DNA from: Salinispirillum marinum | GTDB taxonomy: Bacteria > Pseudomonadota > Gammaproteobacteria > Pseudomonadales > Natronospirillaceae | DNA length: 64,000 bases | Direction: 5' to 3' (one strand) | Assembly: GCF_042651565.1 (NCBI RefSeq) | Contig: NZ_JBHSDF010000004.1 | Part shown: positions 42,903 to 52,604 of the stretch, piece by piece | How the letters are laid out: each line of letters begins with the position of its first letter | Position numbering within the stretch: position 1 is the stretch's first letter | The notes under the pieces: generated by a model | What the model saw: the letters and a program-made list of their open reading frames with translations, nothing else | Databases searched by the model: none | What the model was told of the DNA's origin: nothing | Program-made: the position numbers and the translations under genes

Positions 42903-44155
42903 CAGTTGCTCTCCTCACGCACGATTACCGCCAGTCCGGTGGCCGCATCAGCCAAGCGAGATGCCAGCAACGGGTCACTGCTCGCCAATGCTGCACTGCG
43001 CAACAAGGCCCAGGTGGTCTCGCCACGCTGCTGGTAGCCAACGACGTCCACATCAACCCGTTGCAAGCGTTCATCTTGCACGCGATAGACATAACGATTT
43101 TCATAGACAAGGGTGGCAGGCACCGCGAACACGTTTGTTAGCGGATCCAGTTGCAATTGCAGCCGGAAAAACTGATCAATCGCCGATTGCTCCGGTGCTT
43201 CGTCAAATGCGAACCGGGCGGTCACGGCTCCGCCCCGAGTGATCGGCTCCCAGCCGGTCAGGGTTAACGCATAGTTCACCGCATTGTATTCTGTACTTGC
43301 TGACATGCCGGGACGCAAGGACGCCAATTGCGTGGTGGGCACGGAAACGTTCAACCGGACATCGTCTTGGCTGAGCAGGGTAAAAAGGGGCGATTGAGCG
43401 GATACCCGCGTGGCCACTTCGGTGTTTACGGCAGCAATTTGACCGGTAAACGGGGCGCGAATTTCGGCATCATCCAGTTGATCTTGCAACTGCTCTAACG
43501 CGATGTTCGCCTCCGCCTCTTGCGCCGCCAATTGTGCTTGTTGGTCGGTATAGCGTTGCACGGCCAGTTGTCGCGTATTCAGGCTCATCCGTTGTTGTTG
43601 CATGGCACGTTCGGCGGCCTCTAAGTCAGAGTCGGAGGCCACATTCCGTTGCCGCAGATTTCGTGTCCGCAAGACCGTTTGTTCGGCAATGCTCAATAAT
43701 TCTTCTTCAATGGAGACTGCTTCGATATTCGCTTCATGTTCGGCGCGCAAAAGCGACTGACGCGCGCGCAAGTCTTGTAAACGCGTTTGTTGTTGCGCAA
43801 GCTGGTGTTCTAGGTTCCGAGTATCTAACCTCGCCAGTAACTGCCCGGCAACCACCTGATCACCGGCCTCTATCGGCAATTGCGTAATCAAGGCACTGAA
43901 TGGCGCAGTCATGGTCACTTGGCGATTCGCGGCCATCTGACCGTACAGCACCAGTTCGGGCGTTTCGGTGTTTTGGCTGACCCGAAAAACCGAAACCGTG
44001 GCGGTATCACCGGCAATACGAACTTCTCCGGTGCTGACTTCGGGCGTGGGGCGCTGCGCTGTACTGCCCAAATAACGCACCACAGAAAAACCGATGGCGA
44101 TGATGATGATGGGCAATAACCACGTTATGAGGCGTTTACGAGTAATGATCGGCAT
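42902..44155 (-). CDS. RND efflux periplasmic adaptor (membrane fusion protein)
   Basis: 417 aa. An N-terminal membrane anchor (about residues 10-27) is followed by a barrel-sandwich hybrid half (VTMTAPFSALITQLPIEAGD), a long Gln-rich alpha-hairpin (residues ~105-205), then IRAPFTGQIAAVN (second lipoyl half) and beta-barrel parts. It bridges the permease at 39801 to an outer-membrane channel. The start ATG shares bases with the divergent DUF3080 gene start. Confidence 0.92.
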   Translation of the reverse strand: MPIITRKRLITWLLPIIIIAIGFSVVRYLGSTAQRPTPEVSTGEVRIAGDTATVSVFRVSQNTETPELVLYGQMAANRQVTMTAPFSALITQLPIEAGDQVVAGQLLARLDTRNLEHQLAQQQTRLQDLRARQSLLRAEHEANIEAVSIEEELLSIAEQTVLRTRNLRQRNVASDSDLEAAERAMQQQRMSLNTRQLAVQRYTDQQAQLAAQEAEANIALEQLQDQLDDAEIRAPFTGQIAAVNTEVATRVSAQSPLFTLLSQDDVRLNVSVPTTQLASLRPGMSASTEYNAVNYALTLTGWEPITRGGAVTARFAFDEAPEQSAIDQFFRLQLQLDPLTNVFAVPATLVYENRYVYRVQDERLQRVDVDVVGYQQRGETTWALLRSAALASSDPLLASRLADAATGLAVIVREESN

Positions 44156-45221
44156 GAATAAGGCTCCTTTAACTTCGGCTATCTACGTGGTCAACTCGTG
44201 GTTGGTTCTGTGGTCACGATTAATTGTGATATTTGTCATATTCTGGGGGCTTACGGGATGTGCGCAAACCGGCGAAGATCTCTACGACGACTACCTCAGT
44301 CGCTTAAGCAATGTATTTGACGTGGATAACACGGCATGGTCACCTGCTCCCGCAGTGATAGCACCGAGAGCAGGCGATATGCAGCAAGACATCCCCCCTT
44401 TGCGCATAAACGTATTGGCGTTTTGGGACACGCGTCATTGTGAACTGTTCACCATAATCAGTGAGCGCAACAGCATTTTAGGTCGGGTACAGGCACCGAC
44501 ACAGCGCTGGCGGTTTGAAGCCCGATTGCTCGGTGCCATTGAAGCTTGCCTAAGCCACCCGCTGACCGATGACGAGTTAGCGGAAACCCTAAAAATATGG
44601 CAGCTCGAGAAAGAAAAGGAATGGCCACTGGCGGTTTGGAACGGCACCCTGGCCGCGCCCGAAGTCCGGCAATTATTTCAAGCCGCCCATGAAAGCTGGG
44701 GCGCCGATGCCCTACCCGGCCTTCATCAAACCTTGGATGACCTGCGTATCTTAACCGGTTGGGCAACACAATGGCCCACGCTGGACCTCCCTGTCAACGA
44801 AGAATTCGAAGCAACCTACCAACGTCTAGGGCAGCACAATGTGGTGGGCCAATGGCATCGTTCGGTACAAGTCAGCATGGCGGGGTTGACGGCAGGCAAT
44901 GCACGATTAGCACAAGGTATCGCCGAGAACCGTCTTTGTCCGCAAGGCCGCCCAACCCAGCGCAGTGAAACGGCCAACAATGTGTTAGTGCTGTTCTTTA
45001 TTGGTGAAGTGCAACCCTATCTGGCCACCTTGAATCGTATGGGGGAGGAGCTATTACCTGCCCTGGACGCCCTGGCAAATGCCTCAGGCATAGCGGTCGA
45101 GGCTTGGCTAAATTATCGCCAGCAACTGCACCATGACGCTGAACGACTGCGCGCATTGACTCGCACGCATGTCGCATTGTGGCAGGACGTGCTTGCCCCG
45201 TGTGGTGGCGTTCGTCGTTAA
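44154..45221 (+). CDS. DUF3080-family lipoprotein
   Basis: About 355 aa. A hydrophobic N-terminus leads to a lipobox WGLTGC, then EDLYDDYLSRLSNVFDVD, the DUF3080 hallmark. It is probably lipid-anchored to the outer or inner membrane. The start is uncertain: ATG 44154 is back-to-back with the adaptor's ATG (CATG), while GTG 44187 would give a shorter, more usual signal peptide. Neither has a clear ribosome binding site. Function unknown. Confidence 0.75.
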   Translation: MNKAPLTSAIYVVNSWLVLWSRLIVIFVIFWGLTGCAQTGEDLYDDYLSRLSNVFDVDNTAWSPAPAVIAPRAGDMQQDIPPLRINVLAFWDTRHCELFTIISERNSILGRVQAPTQRWRFEARLLGAIEACLSHPLTDDELAETLKIWQLEKEKEWPLAVWNGTLAAPEVRQLFQAAHESWGADALPGLHQTLDDLRILTGWATQWPTLDLPVNEEFEATYQRLGQHNVVGQWHRSVQVSMAGLTAGNARLAQGIAENRLCPQGRPTQRSETANNVLVLFFIGEVQPYLATLNRMGEELLPALDALANASGIAVEAWLNYRQQLHHDAERLRALTRTHVALWQDVLAPCGGVRR

Positions 45222-45226
45222 CCCGA

Positions 45227-46072
45227 TCACTCTGTTGCTAACATCATGCTATACCCTTCACGAAAGCTGGGGTAATGCCATGTGAATCCGGTATCCGCCA
45301 AGCGTTGGGCGGCGATGCGTTTGCTGCTGCGTTCCAGTTGGCGCGACTCATGCGGTGTTATACCCAGCCGTTGATGCAACCAATGCAAGACCTCTTGCAA
45401 CGCAGCAGGCGCGTTGTCGGTCAGATTATAGCAATCCGCAACGCGCTCTCCGGTGCGGCGCCGTTTGAGCAAGTGCACCACCGCACGAGCGGCATCATCG
45501 ATATGGATTCGGTTGGTGTAAATGGGGTCTGCATCGGCAATTTGAAATCCCTCACGGGCTTGCCGAAACATGTACTCACGCCCAGGGCCATAAAGACCAG
45601 CCGGACGCAATATCGTGCAGGGTTGTGGAGACGTCAACCACAACTGCTCGGCTTCCACCAACACCTTGGCGGTTGGCGTTTCAGGCCGTGTGATGGTGGA
45701 CTCATCAACCCAATCACCCTGTGCTTCGCCATACACGCTGGTCGAGGAAATAAGCCAGACATGCGCCTGTGGGGCGACCTTTTGCAACCACGATAGCGCT
45801 TGTTCTGCAACCTGCGTGTAGGCCTGTCGATAGGCATCAACCGTGCGGCCACCCGGCGACAAACACAGCACCCAATCAGCCACCATCTCCAACTCCGGTT
45901 GGTCAAATAAGGTTGGCCAGGGTGTGCTGGCATCATGTTGAATCAGCGTCACGCCGTGGGGTGCACCGCTACCTCGTCGCATACCCACCACCGGCGCCGA
46001 CGCCATACCCAATTGCGCAATCCGGCCACCCAAATCACCCATGCCTACCACGCCGATTTTCGCTTGTGTCAT
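45227..46072 (-). CDS. NAD(P)-binding SDR/epimerase-like protein (YeeZ type)
   Basis: 281 aa. A Rossmann fold starts IGVVGMGDLGGRIAQLGM; other parts are LISSTSVYGEAQGDWVDE (catalytic Ser/Tyr region) and NRIHIDDAARAVVHLL. This is the extended SDR family like E. coli YeeZ. The substrate is unknown. ATG 46072 follows GGGGAAAGG. It is divergent from oxyR, sharing a 97-base promoter region. Confidence 0.85.
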   Translation of the reverse strand: MTQAKIGVVGMGDLGGRIAQLGMASAPVVGMRRGSGAPHGVTLIQHDASTPWPTLFDQPELEMVADWVLCLSPGGRTVDAYRQAYTQVAEQALSWLQKVAPQAHVWLISSTSVYGEAQGDWVDESTITRPETPTAKVLVEAEQLWLTSPQPCTILRPAGLYGPGREYMFRQAREGFQIADADPIYTNRIHIDDAARAVVHLLKRRRTGERVADCYNLTDNAPAALQEVLHWLHQRLGITPHESRQLERSSKRIAAQRLADTGFTWHYPSFREGYSMMLATE

Positions 46073-46169
46073 GCCTTTCCCCATGTACAATGTTTATCAA
46101 TTTCAAAATTAGAATAGTGCTGATCTATCGACGAGAGCCTATTCTTTCCGGGTAGAAAAGGAGACGTTG

Positions 46170-47078
46170 ATGACCCTTACCGAATTACGCTATTTGCTGG
46201 CATTAGCCGAAGAAAAGCATTTTGGCAAAGCGGCCGATCGTTGTCATGTGAGTCAGCCTACGCTAAGTGTTGCTATTCGCAAGCTAGAGCAACGGCTAGA
46301 TGTACAAATCTTCGAACGGGGTCGCAGTATGGTGATGATCACCCCGATCGGAGAACTGCTGATTGCTCAAGCCAAAAAAGTCATTGAACAGGCCGATCGT
46401 TTGGAAATGTTGGCCCGCAATACCGGCGATGACCTGAGTGGTACGCTGAAACTCGGTGCAATTTATACGGTAGCGCCCTATCTTTTTCCCCAGCTCATCC
46501 CGCAACTGCGTCGTGTTGTTCCTGAGATGATGCTGGAGATCGAAGAGAATTACACGGCGCGGTTGCGCGAGCGCCTGCGCAATGGCCAGATTGATGTCGC
46601 CATTATTGCCCTGCCCTTCACCGAAACCGATGTGTTAACCAAGGCGGTCTATAAAGAAGATTTCGAAGTACTCTTACCAGCCAATCATGAATTAGCCGGA
46701 CAAGACAGTGTATCCGCCGATCAACTAAACGACACCAACTTGCTGCTACTGGGCGAAGGTCACTGCTTTCGCGATCAGATTTTACAGGCCTGCCCGACCA
46801 TTGCACAGGCTACCCGCGACCCGCATGGCAAGGTGAAGACCATGGCCGATGGCAGCTCGTTAGAGACCATTCGCCACATGGTGGCCTCCGGGTTGGGTGT
46901 GACCATTCTGCCGCGCAGCGCCTTGATTCATACGCCCTATTCCAAAGAGTTTTTAACCTCTCGCCCGTTCGTCAATGACCCGCCGCAACGCACAGTTGCC
47001 ATGGCTTGGCGGGCCAGCTTCCCGCGACCAAAAGCCATTGATGCGCTCGAAACCGCCATAAAGGCTTGCAAACTATGA
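46170..47078 (+). CDS. oxyR: Hydrogen peroxide sensor OxyR (LysR family)
   Basis: 302 aa. An N-terminal LysR helix-turn-helix (LRYLLALAEEKHFGKAADRC) precedes the regulatory domain with redox cysteines C199 and C208 in GEGHCFRDQILQAC, the same positions as in E. coli OxyR. Peroxide forms a disulfide between them and switches on antioxidant genes. ATG 46170 follows AAGGAG. Its stop overlaps the start of the channel gene (ATGA), so the two are co-transcribed. Confidence 0.95.
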   Translation: MTLTELRYLLALAEEKHFGKAADRCHVSQPTLSVAIRKLEQRLDVQIFERGRSMVMITPIGELLIAQAKKVIEQADRLEMLARNTGDDLSGTLKLGAIYTVAPYLFPQLIPQLRRVVPEMMLEIEENYTARLRERLRNGQIDVAIIALPFTETDVLTKAVYKEDFEVLLPANHELAGQDSVSADQLNDTNLLLLGEGHCFRDQILQACPTIAQATRDPHGKVKTMADGSSLETIRHMVASGLGVTILPRSALIHTPYSKEFLTSRPFVNDPPQRTVAMAWRASFPRPKAIDALETAIKACKL

Positions 47079-49678
47079 TCTTAGCGCGCGTGGCAGCCAT
47101 GTGTGTTGGCCTGCTTACCCTGTTGTTTTGCAGTGCCTTGGCATGGTCGCAAGGCGCACCCGTTGCGCAAGATGCTATCCTTCCGCTTCCTGAGCAGACA
47201 ATGTCGCTGCAACAACTGGATCAAGACTTAATGCGCCTATCGGTTACCCGGCAGGCGCTGGAAGCCCGCTTACAAACGGTGCAAGCGCAACATCGCCGGT
47301 TGCAAGAAAACGAAAGTGCATTGAATGAGCATATCTTGGCGCTTGCCGGCAGTGTGCAAATCTATCGCGTGTTGCAACAACAGCGCGCGGCGCTGCCCAA
47401 TGTTTCACTGGACGCGGATTTATCGGACCTTATTGCCGACACGCGCTTGCGGCAATTCGAGATTTCACAACTGCAACAAAGCACCTTGGACAACAACCTG
47501 CCGGTTGAGGAATTGCTCGACGAGCTGCAAACCTTGGTCAGTCTGGCGGTGATGTTGCAAAGCGAGCAGCGCGCGTTGGCCTCCACCAGCGAACGCCTGC
47601 GCGATTCGCTGGCAGAACAGCTGTTTTGGATTCCCAGTAACCCGCCCATCGGCGTACCTTGGCTGCTGCAATTCCCCGCCCAACTGGGCCAACAAATCGT
47701 TCAACTACCCCGGAGCCTCCGGCTGGGGTTTGATGCCCAAGCATTGAGTTTATGGCAAACCTTATTGGCGCTGGCCCTATTTGGCAGTGGCATCGCCGCG
47801 TGGCGATCAAAGTCCTGGATTGCCCGCCAACTGCAACGCATAAATGACGAGATGACGGCCTACACCGACGCTTTGCACAGCAATCATTTTCAGTCGTGGG
47901 AGAAGATCGAAATCACCCTCGACGAACCCCTCCCACCGGAGCCACCGAACATCTGGCTAACGGTGCAGGCCCTGTGTTGGGTGGCCCTTCAGGCCTTACC
48001 CCTCACTTTGATTATTCTTTCTTTTGGTACCTTGTTGACGCATTGGGAAACGCAAGATGTGATGGCTATTGGCCCGGCACTGCTGGCGTTTGCATTCAGT
48101 TTATTTGTGGTGCTTTTTTTACGCCGCGTGCTGACGACTTCGCAGCTTGCGCATCGTCATTTCAATTGGCCCCGCGAACAACGTGAGATTTTGACGCACT
48201 TCTTAAGCCGCTTTTCATGGGTATTGCTTCCCACTAGCTTCATCTTGGCGCTGGCAGAGCAACAAACGGTGTCCTTGGCCGATGATGTCCTTGGGGTCTG
48301 GGTCATGTTGGCATCCGGGACGGCCATCGCATGGCTTTTTTCCCGCTTGCTTCGGCGTCTACCCAAGATCTATCGCTCACAGGCGGTGCATTGGTTACTC
48401 ACGGCAGTTTTGGTGCTCCTGCCCCTAGGCTTGGTGTTGTTAACGTTGGCCGGATATTACTACACGGCCTTGCAACTCACCGGTCGTTTACTGGCGACGT
48501 TTTATGTGTTGGCAGGCTGGGTGATTGTCGAAGTCACCGTTATGCAAGGTATTAACCACTCAACCGCGCGCCTAAAACGCCAACGCGACGAAGAAGCGCA
48601 GAGAAACGCTCGACAAAACACCAACACTCCGGCAGACAAACAAACCGTCATATTGGAACCCGAGGTGCGGGCAGAGCTTCAACAAGTACGCCAACAAACC
48701 TTGCGCCTGGCTCGATTTCTGTTGTTAGCGGTATTTGGCGGGCTTCTCTACTGGGTTTGGGCAGATCTGTTCACGGCCCTTGGCTATTTGGACACTCTGG
48801 TGCTATGGGAGTACGGAGGGCCGGAGTCTCCAACGCCAATGAGCATGGCCGACTTTATCACGGCACTCTTTATTGTCGGTATTACCCTATTTATGGCCGC
48901 CAATTTGCCTGGCGTGCTGGAAATGCTGGTGTTGTCTCGACTAGCGTTACAACAAGGCAGTGCCTACGCCATTACTACCTTGTTCAACTACATCATCACC
49001 TCGATTGGTATCGTTATCGCGCTTTCCAGCCTCGGCGTCAGTTGGGACAAACTGCAGTGGTTAGTTGCTGCCCTTAGTGTCGGCTTGGGTTTCGGCTTAC
49101 AAGAAATCTTCGCCAATTTTGTATCCGGCTTGATCATACTGTTCGAACGTCCGGTGCGTATTGGTGATGTTGTTACGTTGGGCAATTTATCCGGCCGTGT
49201 CCGGCAAATTCGTATCCGCGCCACCACCATCACTGATTTTGACCGTAAAGACATCATCGTGCCCAACAAAACCTTTGTCACCGAACAGCTCATCAATTGG
49301 TCGCTGACGGATACAGTGACACGGGTTATTGTGCATGTAGGTGTGGCCTATGGTTCCGACCTGGAACTTACGCGAAAAATATTGCTCGATGCGGCTCATG
49401 CCAACCCCAGAGTGCTGCATGATCCTGAGCCCCAAGTGCTATTTTTGAATTTTGGTGCCAGCACCCTCGACCACGAGTTGCGCATTCATGTGCACGAACT
49501 GCTCGACCGCAACCCCGCCATTGACGAAATCAACCGCTACATCGACCGCGAATTCGCTGCCGCGGGCATTGAGATTGCCTTCCAACAAGTCGATATACGG
49601 TTACGCAACAGTGAAGGGGTGGAACGGTTGATTGAGCAACAACGGCGTGGCCCGACCCCGAAATCCGACCAAGGCTAG
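47075..49678 (+). CDS. Large MscS-family mechanosensitive channel
   Basis: 867 aa. A signal peptide (to about residue 25) precedes a periplasmic coiled-coil domain (~40-190) and several membrane helices. The C-terminal MscS core includes GVSWDKLQWLVAALSVGLGFG and IFANFVSGLIILFERPVRIGD, then the cytoplasmic beta domain and C-terminal cage. This is the MscK/MscM architecture. It protects against hypo-osmotic shock. The start overlaps the oxyR stop, an unusual pairing. The end overlaps the SulP gene by four bases, convergently. Confidence 0.88.
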   Translation: MILARVAAMCVGLLTLLFCSALAWSQGAPVAQDAILPLPEQTMSLQQLDQDLMRLSVTRQALEARLQTVQAQHRRLQENESALNEHILALAGSVQIYRVLQQQRAALPNVSLDADLSDLIADTRLRQFEISQLQQSTLDNNLPVEELLDELQTLVSLAVMLQSEQRALASTSERLRDSLAEQLFWIPSNPPIGVPWLLQFPAQLGQQIVQLPRSLRLGFDAQALSLWQTLLALALFGSGIAAWRSKSWIARQLQRINDEMTAYTDALHSNHFQSWEKIEITLDEPLPPEPPNIWLTVQALCWVALQALPLTLIILSFGTLLTHWETQDVMAIGPALLAFAFSLFVVLFLRRVLTTSQLAHRHFNWPREQREILTHFLSRFSWVLLPTSFILALAEQQTVSLADDVLGVWVMLASGTAIAWLFSRLLRRLPKIYRSQAVHWLLTAVLVLLPLGLVLLTLAGYYYTALQLTGRLLATFYVLAGWVIVEVTVMQGINHSTARLKRQRDEEAQRNARQNTNTPADKQTVILEPEVRAELQQVRQQTLRLARFLLLAVFGGLLYWVWADLFTALGYLDTLVLWEYGGPESPTPMSMADFITALFIVGITLFMAANLPGVLEMLVLSRLALQQGSAYAITTLFNYIITSIGIVIALSSLGVSWDKLQWLVAALSVGLGFGLQEIFANFVSGLIILFERPVRIGDVVTLGNLSGRVRQIRIRATTITDFDRKDIIVPNKTFVTEQLINWSLTDTVTRVIVHVGVAYGSDLELTRKILLDAAHANPRVLHDPEPQVLFLNFGASTLDHELRIHVHELLDRNPAIDEINRYIDREFAAAGIEIAFQQVDIRLRNSEGVERLIEQQRRGPTPKSDQG

Positions 49679-51375
49679 GTTGCACGTTCAACCGCTTCAG
49701 CCAGCGTGCTGGTCAACATAAACTTGCCGTCTTCCGGCTGCACGCCTGCCCGCACTAAGGCTTTGAGGGGCTGAAACTGCACATCCGCCAACACCAGTTC
49801 AATGCCATGGCGAGCACAATGCTGGCGGAACGCCGCCAGGCCATCCAGGCCGCCGGCATCCAATACCGACACCCCATCTAAATACAGAATCACCCCGCGC
49901 TTGCCAGTGCTCATTGTTCGCAGCTCGGTGAATACACGGTCTACAGCCGCGAAGAAGATGGGGCCGGTAATTTTAAAAATTGCCCACCCGTCAGGCAGCC
50001 CCTGCGGTGCATGTTTGGGGTGCGTTGAGACATCCTGCACCCGCGTCATCACCGACACTTGCTGAATAAACAAGAATCCGGCAATTACCACACCCACAAA
50101 AATAGCCACCACCATATCCACCAGTACCGTCAGCACCGCGCACAGTATCAGCACGGCAATGTCACCCTGTGGCGCCTTTTTCACCAGATGCACCACGTGA
50201 TGCCGCTCGCTCATTTGCCACGCCACCATCAGCAACAAAGCCGCCATGGATGCCATGGGCAAATACCCCAACCAGGGCGCAAACCATAATAAGGCGGCAC
50301 CGACGACCAGCGCATGGGTCATCGCGGCAATGGGCGTACGCGCTCCGGAACGATAGTTGGTGGCCGACCGTGCCAAAGCAGCCGTAGCGGTAATGCCACC
50401 AAAGAACGGAACCAACATATTGCCAATACCCTGCCCCACTAATTCCGCATTGGCGTCGTGCCGATGGCCGGACATATTATCCATGACCACTGCACACAGT
50501 AAGGACTCAATAGCCCCCAACATGGCAATGGCAAATGCAAAGGGCAGCAATTCGCGCGCTAGGGCAAATAACCAAGCAGCACCTGCCAAGTTACCGGCCC
50601 ATGGCCAATTAAAGGTCGGTAGAAAAGGCGGAATACCCGTACCCTGCGTACCATCAGGCAAGGTGAATTGAAAGCGATCGGCCAAGGTTTCAACGGCAAA
50701 CCCAAATTGTTGCAGCAACATGGCGGCGAATACGCCCACTAAGAGCGCAGGCAAATGCGGCGGAATGCTTGTGGGTAGGCGACGCCATAGGATTAACACC
50801 GCCAAGGTAATGCCGGTAATCAACAACGCAGGCCATTGCGTCTGCGGTAGCGCCAACAGCATGGTCCATAATCGCGCTAGGTAGAACTCCGGCAATTCCT
50901 CAAAATGCAGCCCAAGGCTATCGGGGATTTGTAAGGTCGCAATGACCACGGCAATACCGGCGGTAAACCCCAGCACAACGGACGATGGAATGAACTCAAT
51001 CAGGCGGCCAAAGCGCGCTACACCCATGAACACCAGCATGACGCCGGCCATTAAGGTCGCCAGTAAAAGACCTAACAGTCCATACTGCAAAACGATGGGT
51101 TGCAGTATCACAATAAAGGCCGCCGTAGGCCCGGAAACCGATAAACGAGCGCCACCCAGTAACGCAATAAAGAAGCCAGCCACCAAAGCGGTGAACAACC
51201 CATGTTGCGGCGGTAAGCCGATGGCGATAGACAAGGCCATGGAGAGCGGAATGGCCACAATGCCCACCGTAAGCCCGGCCATGACATCACTGCGCACATC
51301 CTGTCCATGGTACGGCTCGCGGAAAACACTGGTGATAAAAGCAACAGCGAGCGGAATCTTAACCGAAAGGCGCAT
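49675..51375 (-). CDS. SulP-family anion transporter with STAS domain
   Basis: 566 aa. Transmembrane part (~residues 1-420) with the SulP opening YHGQDVRSDVMAGLTVGIVAIPLSMALS and NMLVPFFGGITATAALARSATN. The C-terminal STAS domain (~440-560) includes GVILYLDGVSVLDAGGLDGL. Members carry sulfate, bicarbonate or dicarboxylates; the sequence does not tell which. ATG 51375 is preferred to an upstream GTG. Confidence 0.9.
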   Translation of the reverse strand: MRLSVKIPLAVAFITSVFREPYHGQDVRSDVMAGLTVGIVAIPLSMALSIAIGLPPQHGLFTALVAGFFIALLGGARLSVSGPTAAFIVILQPIVLQYGLLGLLLATLMAGVMLVFMGVARFGRLIEFIPSSVVLGFTAGIAVVIATLQIPDSLGLHFEELPEFYLARLWTMLLALPQTQWPALLITGITLAVLILWRRLPTSIPPHLPALLVGVFAAMLLQQFGFAVETLADRFQFTLPDGTQGTGIPPFLPTFNWPWAGNLAGAAWLFALARELLPFAFAIAMLGAIESLLCAVVMDNMSGHRHDANAELVGQGIGNMLVPFFGGITATAALARSATNYRSGARTPIAAMTHALVVGAALLWFAPWLGYLPMASMAALLLMVAWQMSERHHVVHLVKKAPQGDIAVLILCAVLTVLVDMVVAIFVGVVIAGFLFIQQVSVMTRVQDVSTHPKHAPQGLPDGWAIFKITGPIFFAAVDRVFTELRTMSTGKRGVILYLDGVSVLDAGGLDGLAAFRQHCARHGIELVLADVQFQPLKALVRAGVQPEDGKFMLTSTLAEAVERAT

Positions 51376-51527
51376 ACAACCGTCCACGTGAAGGCAATTA
51401 AGGAAATACTGAATTAATGCTAACTGAATTAAAGATTAAGTACAGCTCATCGATACAGACTTGCAATAAAAAGTCCATAAGGGCAAATTGATTACGGAAA
51501 AACCTTACCCCATTTTCAGGAGCCACA

Positions 51528-52604
51528 GTGAGCGACTTCCGCAGCGATACCGTAACTCAACCCTCCCTGGCAATGAAAGACGCCATGTTGGCCGCCCCAT
51601 TAGGGGATGATGTATTTGCAGGCGACCCGACGGTCAATGCCCTTCAAAGCATGGCGGCGGATATGCTGGGATACGAGGCGGCGCTTTTCGCCCCCAGCGG
51701 CACACAAACCAATTTAATTGCTCTAATGACCCACTGCCAGCGTGGCGATGAGGCCATCGTCGGGCAGCAGTGGCATACCTACCGCTGGGAAGGCGGCGGC
51801 ATGGCCGTGCTGGGTTCTATTCAACCGCAGCCGGTGCCACACCAGCCAGACGGCACCCTTGCTCTTGCCGATATTGAAGCGGCGATCAAACCGGATGATC
51901 CGCATTTTGCCCGTACCCGTTTATTGGTGATTGAAAATACCCATGGCGGAAAAGTGCTGCCCATGTCGTATATGCATGCTGCCGCCGAACTGGCTAAGTC
52001 ACGCGGATTGGTGACCCACATCGACGGTGCACGTTTGTTCAATGCCGCCGTGTCGATTGCACACGAAGACGGTGCAGATCCTATCGTTACTGCCCGTGCA
52101 CTTTGCCAGGGTTACGACTCGGTCTCTATTTGCTTGTCGAAAGGACTAGGCGCGCCCGTGGGTTCTCTGTTGCTTGGTTCGCAGAACTTTATTCAGCAAG
52201 CCCGACGCGTTCGTAAAATGCTGGGTGGTGGCATGCGCCAAGCCGGTATCCTAGCCGCCGCTGGGCGCTACGCGTTGGAAAACAATATTCACCGGCTGGC
52301 GGAAGATCACTTGAACATTCTGACCCTCGCCAGTGAGCTGCGTCGCGTATGCGATGAATCACCCGATCTGAAGGGTAAGGTCGTGGTGCATGACGCCAAC
52401 ACCAACATTTTGTTTATGGACGTTGATGCCACTCTGGCACCCAGCTTGCTCAAACATCTGGCCGAGCATGGTGTGTTGGTGACCAGCGGGTCTCAACGTG
52501 GGGCCAGCGGGCCGGTGGTCCGGGTACGCTGGGTCACACATTTGGACATCGGTGATGAAGACATTGATCAAGCTATTCAGGCGATGTCGAATTTCGCGCT
52601 TTAA
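51528..52604 (+). CDS. Low-specificity threonine aldolase
   Basis: 358 aa, PLP-dependent fold type I. It splits threonine or allo-threonine to glycine and acetaldehyde. It begins DFRSDTVTQPSLAMKDAM and has GDDVFAGDPTVNALQ and the PLP lysine in SICLSKGLGAPVG. GTG start after CAGGAGCCACA. Its last 32 bases overlap the end of the convergent EAL-protein gene. Confidence 0.93.
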   Translation: MSDFRSDTVTQPSLAMKDAMLAAPLGDDVFAGDPTVNALQSMAADMLGYEAALFAPSGTQTNLIALMTHCQRGDEAIVGQQWHTYRWEGGGMAVLGSIQPQPVPHQPDGTLALADIEAAIKPDDPHFARTRLLVIENTHGGKVLPMSYMHAAAELAKSRGLVTHIDGARLFNAAVSIAHEDGADPIVTARALCQGYDSVSICLSKGLGAPVGSLLLGSQNFIQQARRVRKMLGGGMRQAGILAAAGRYALENNIHRLAEDHLNILTLASELRRVCDESPDLKGKVVVHDANTNILFMDVDATLAPSLLKHLAEHGVLVTSGSQRGASGPVVRVRWVTHLDIGDEDIDQAIQAMSNFAL

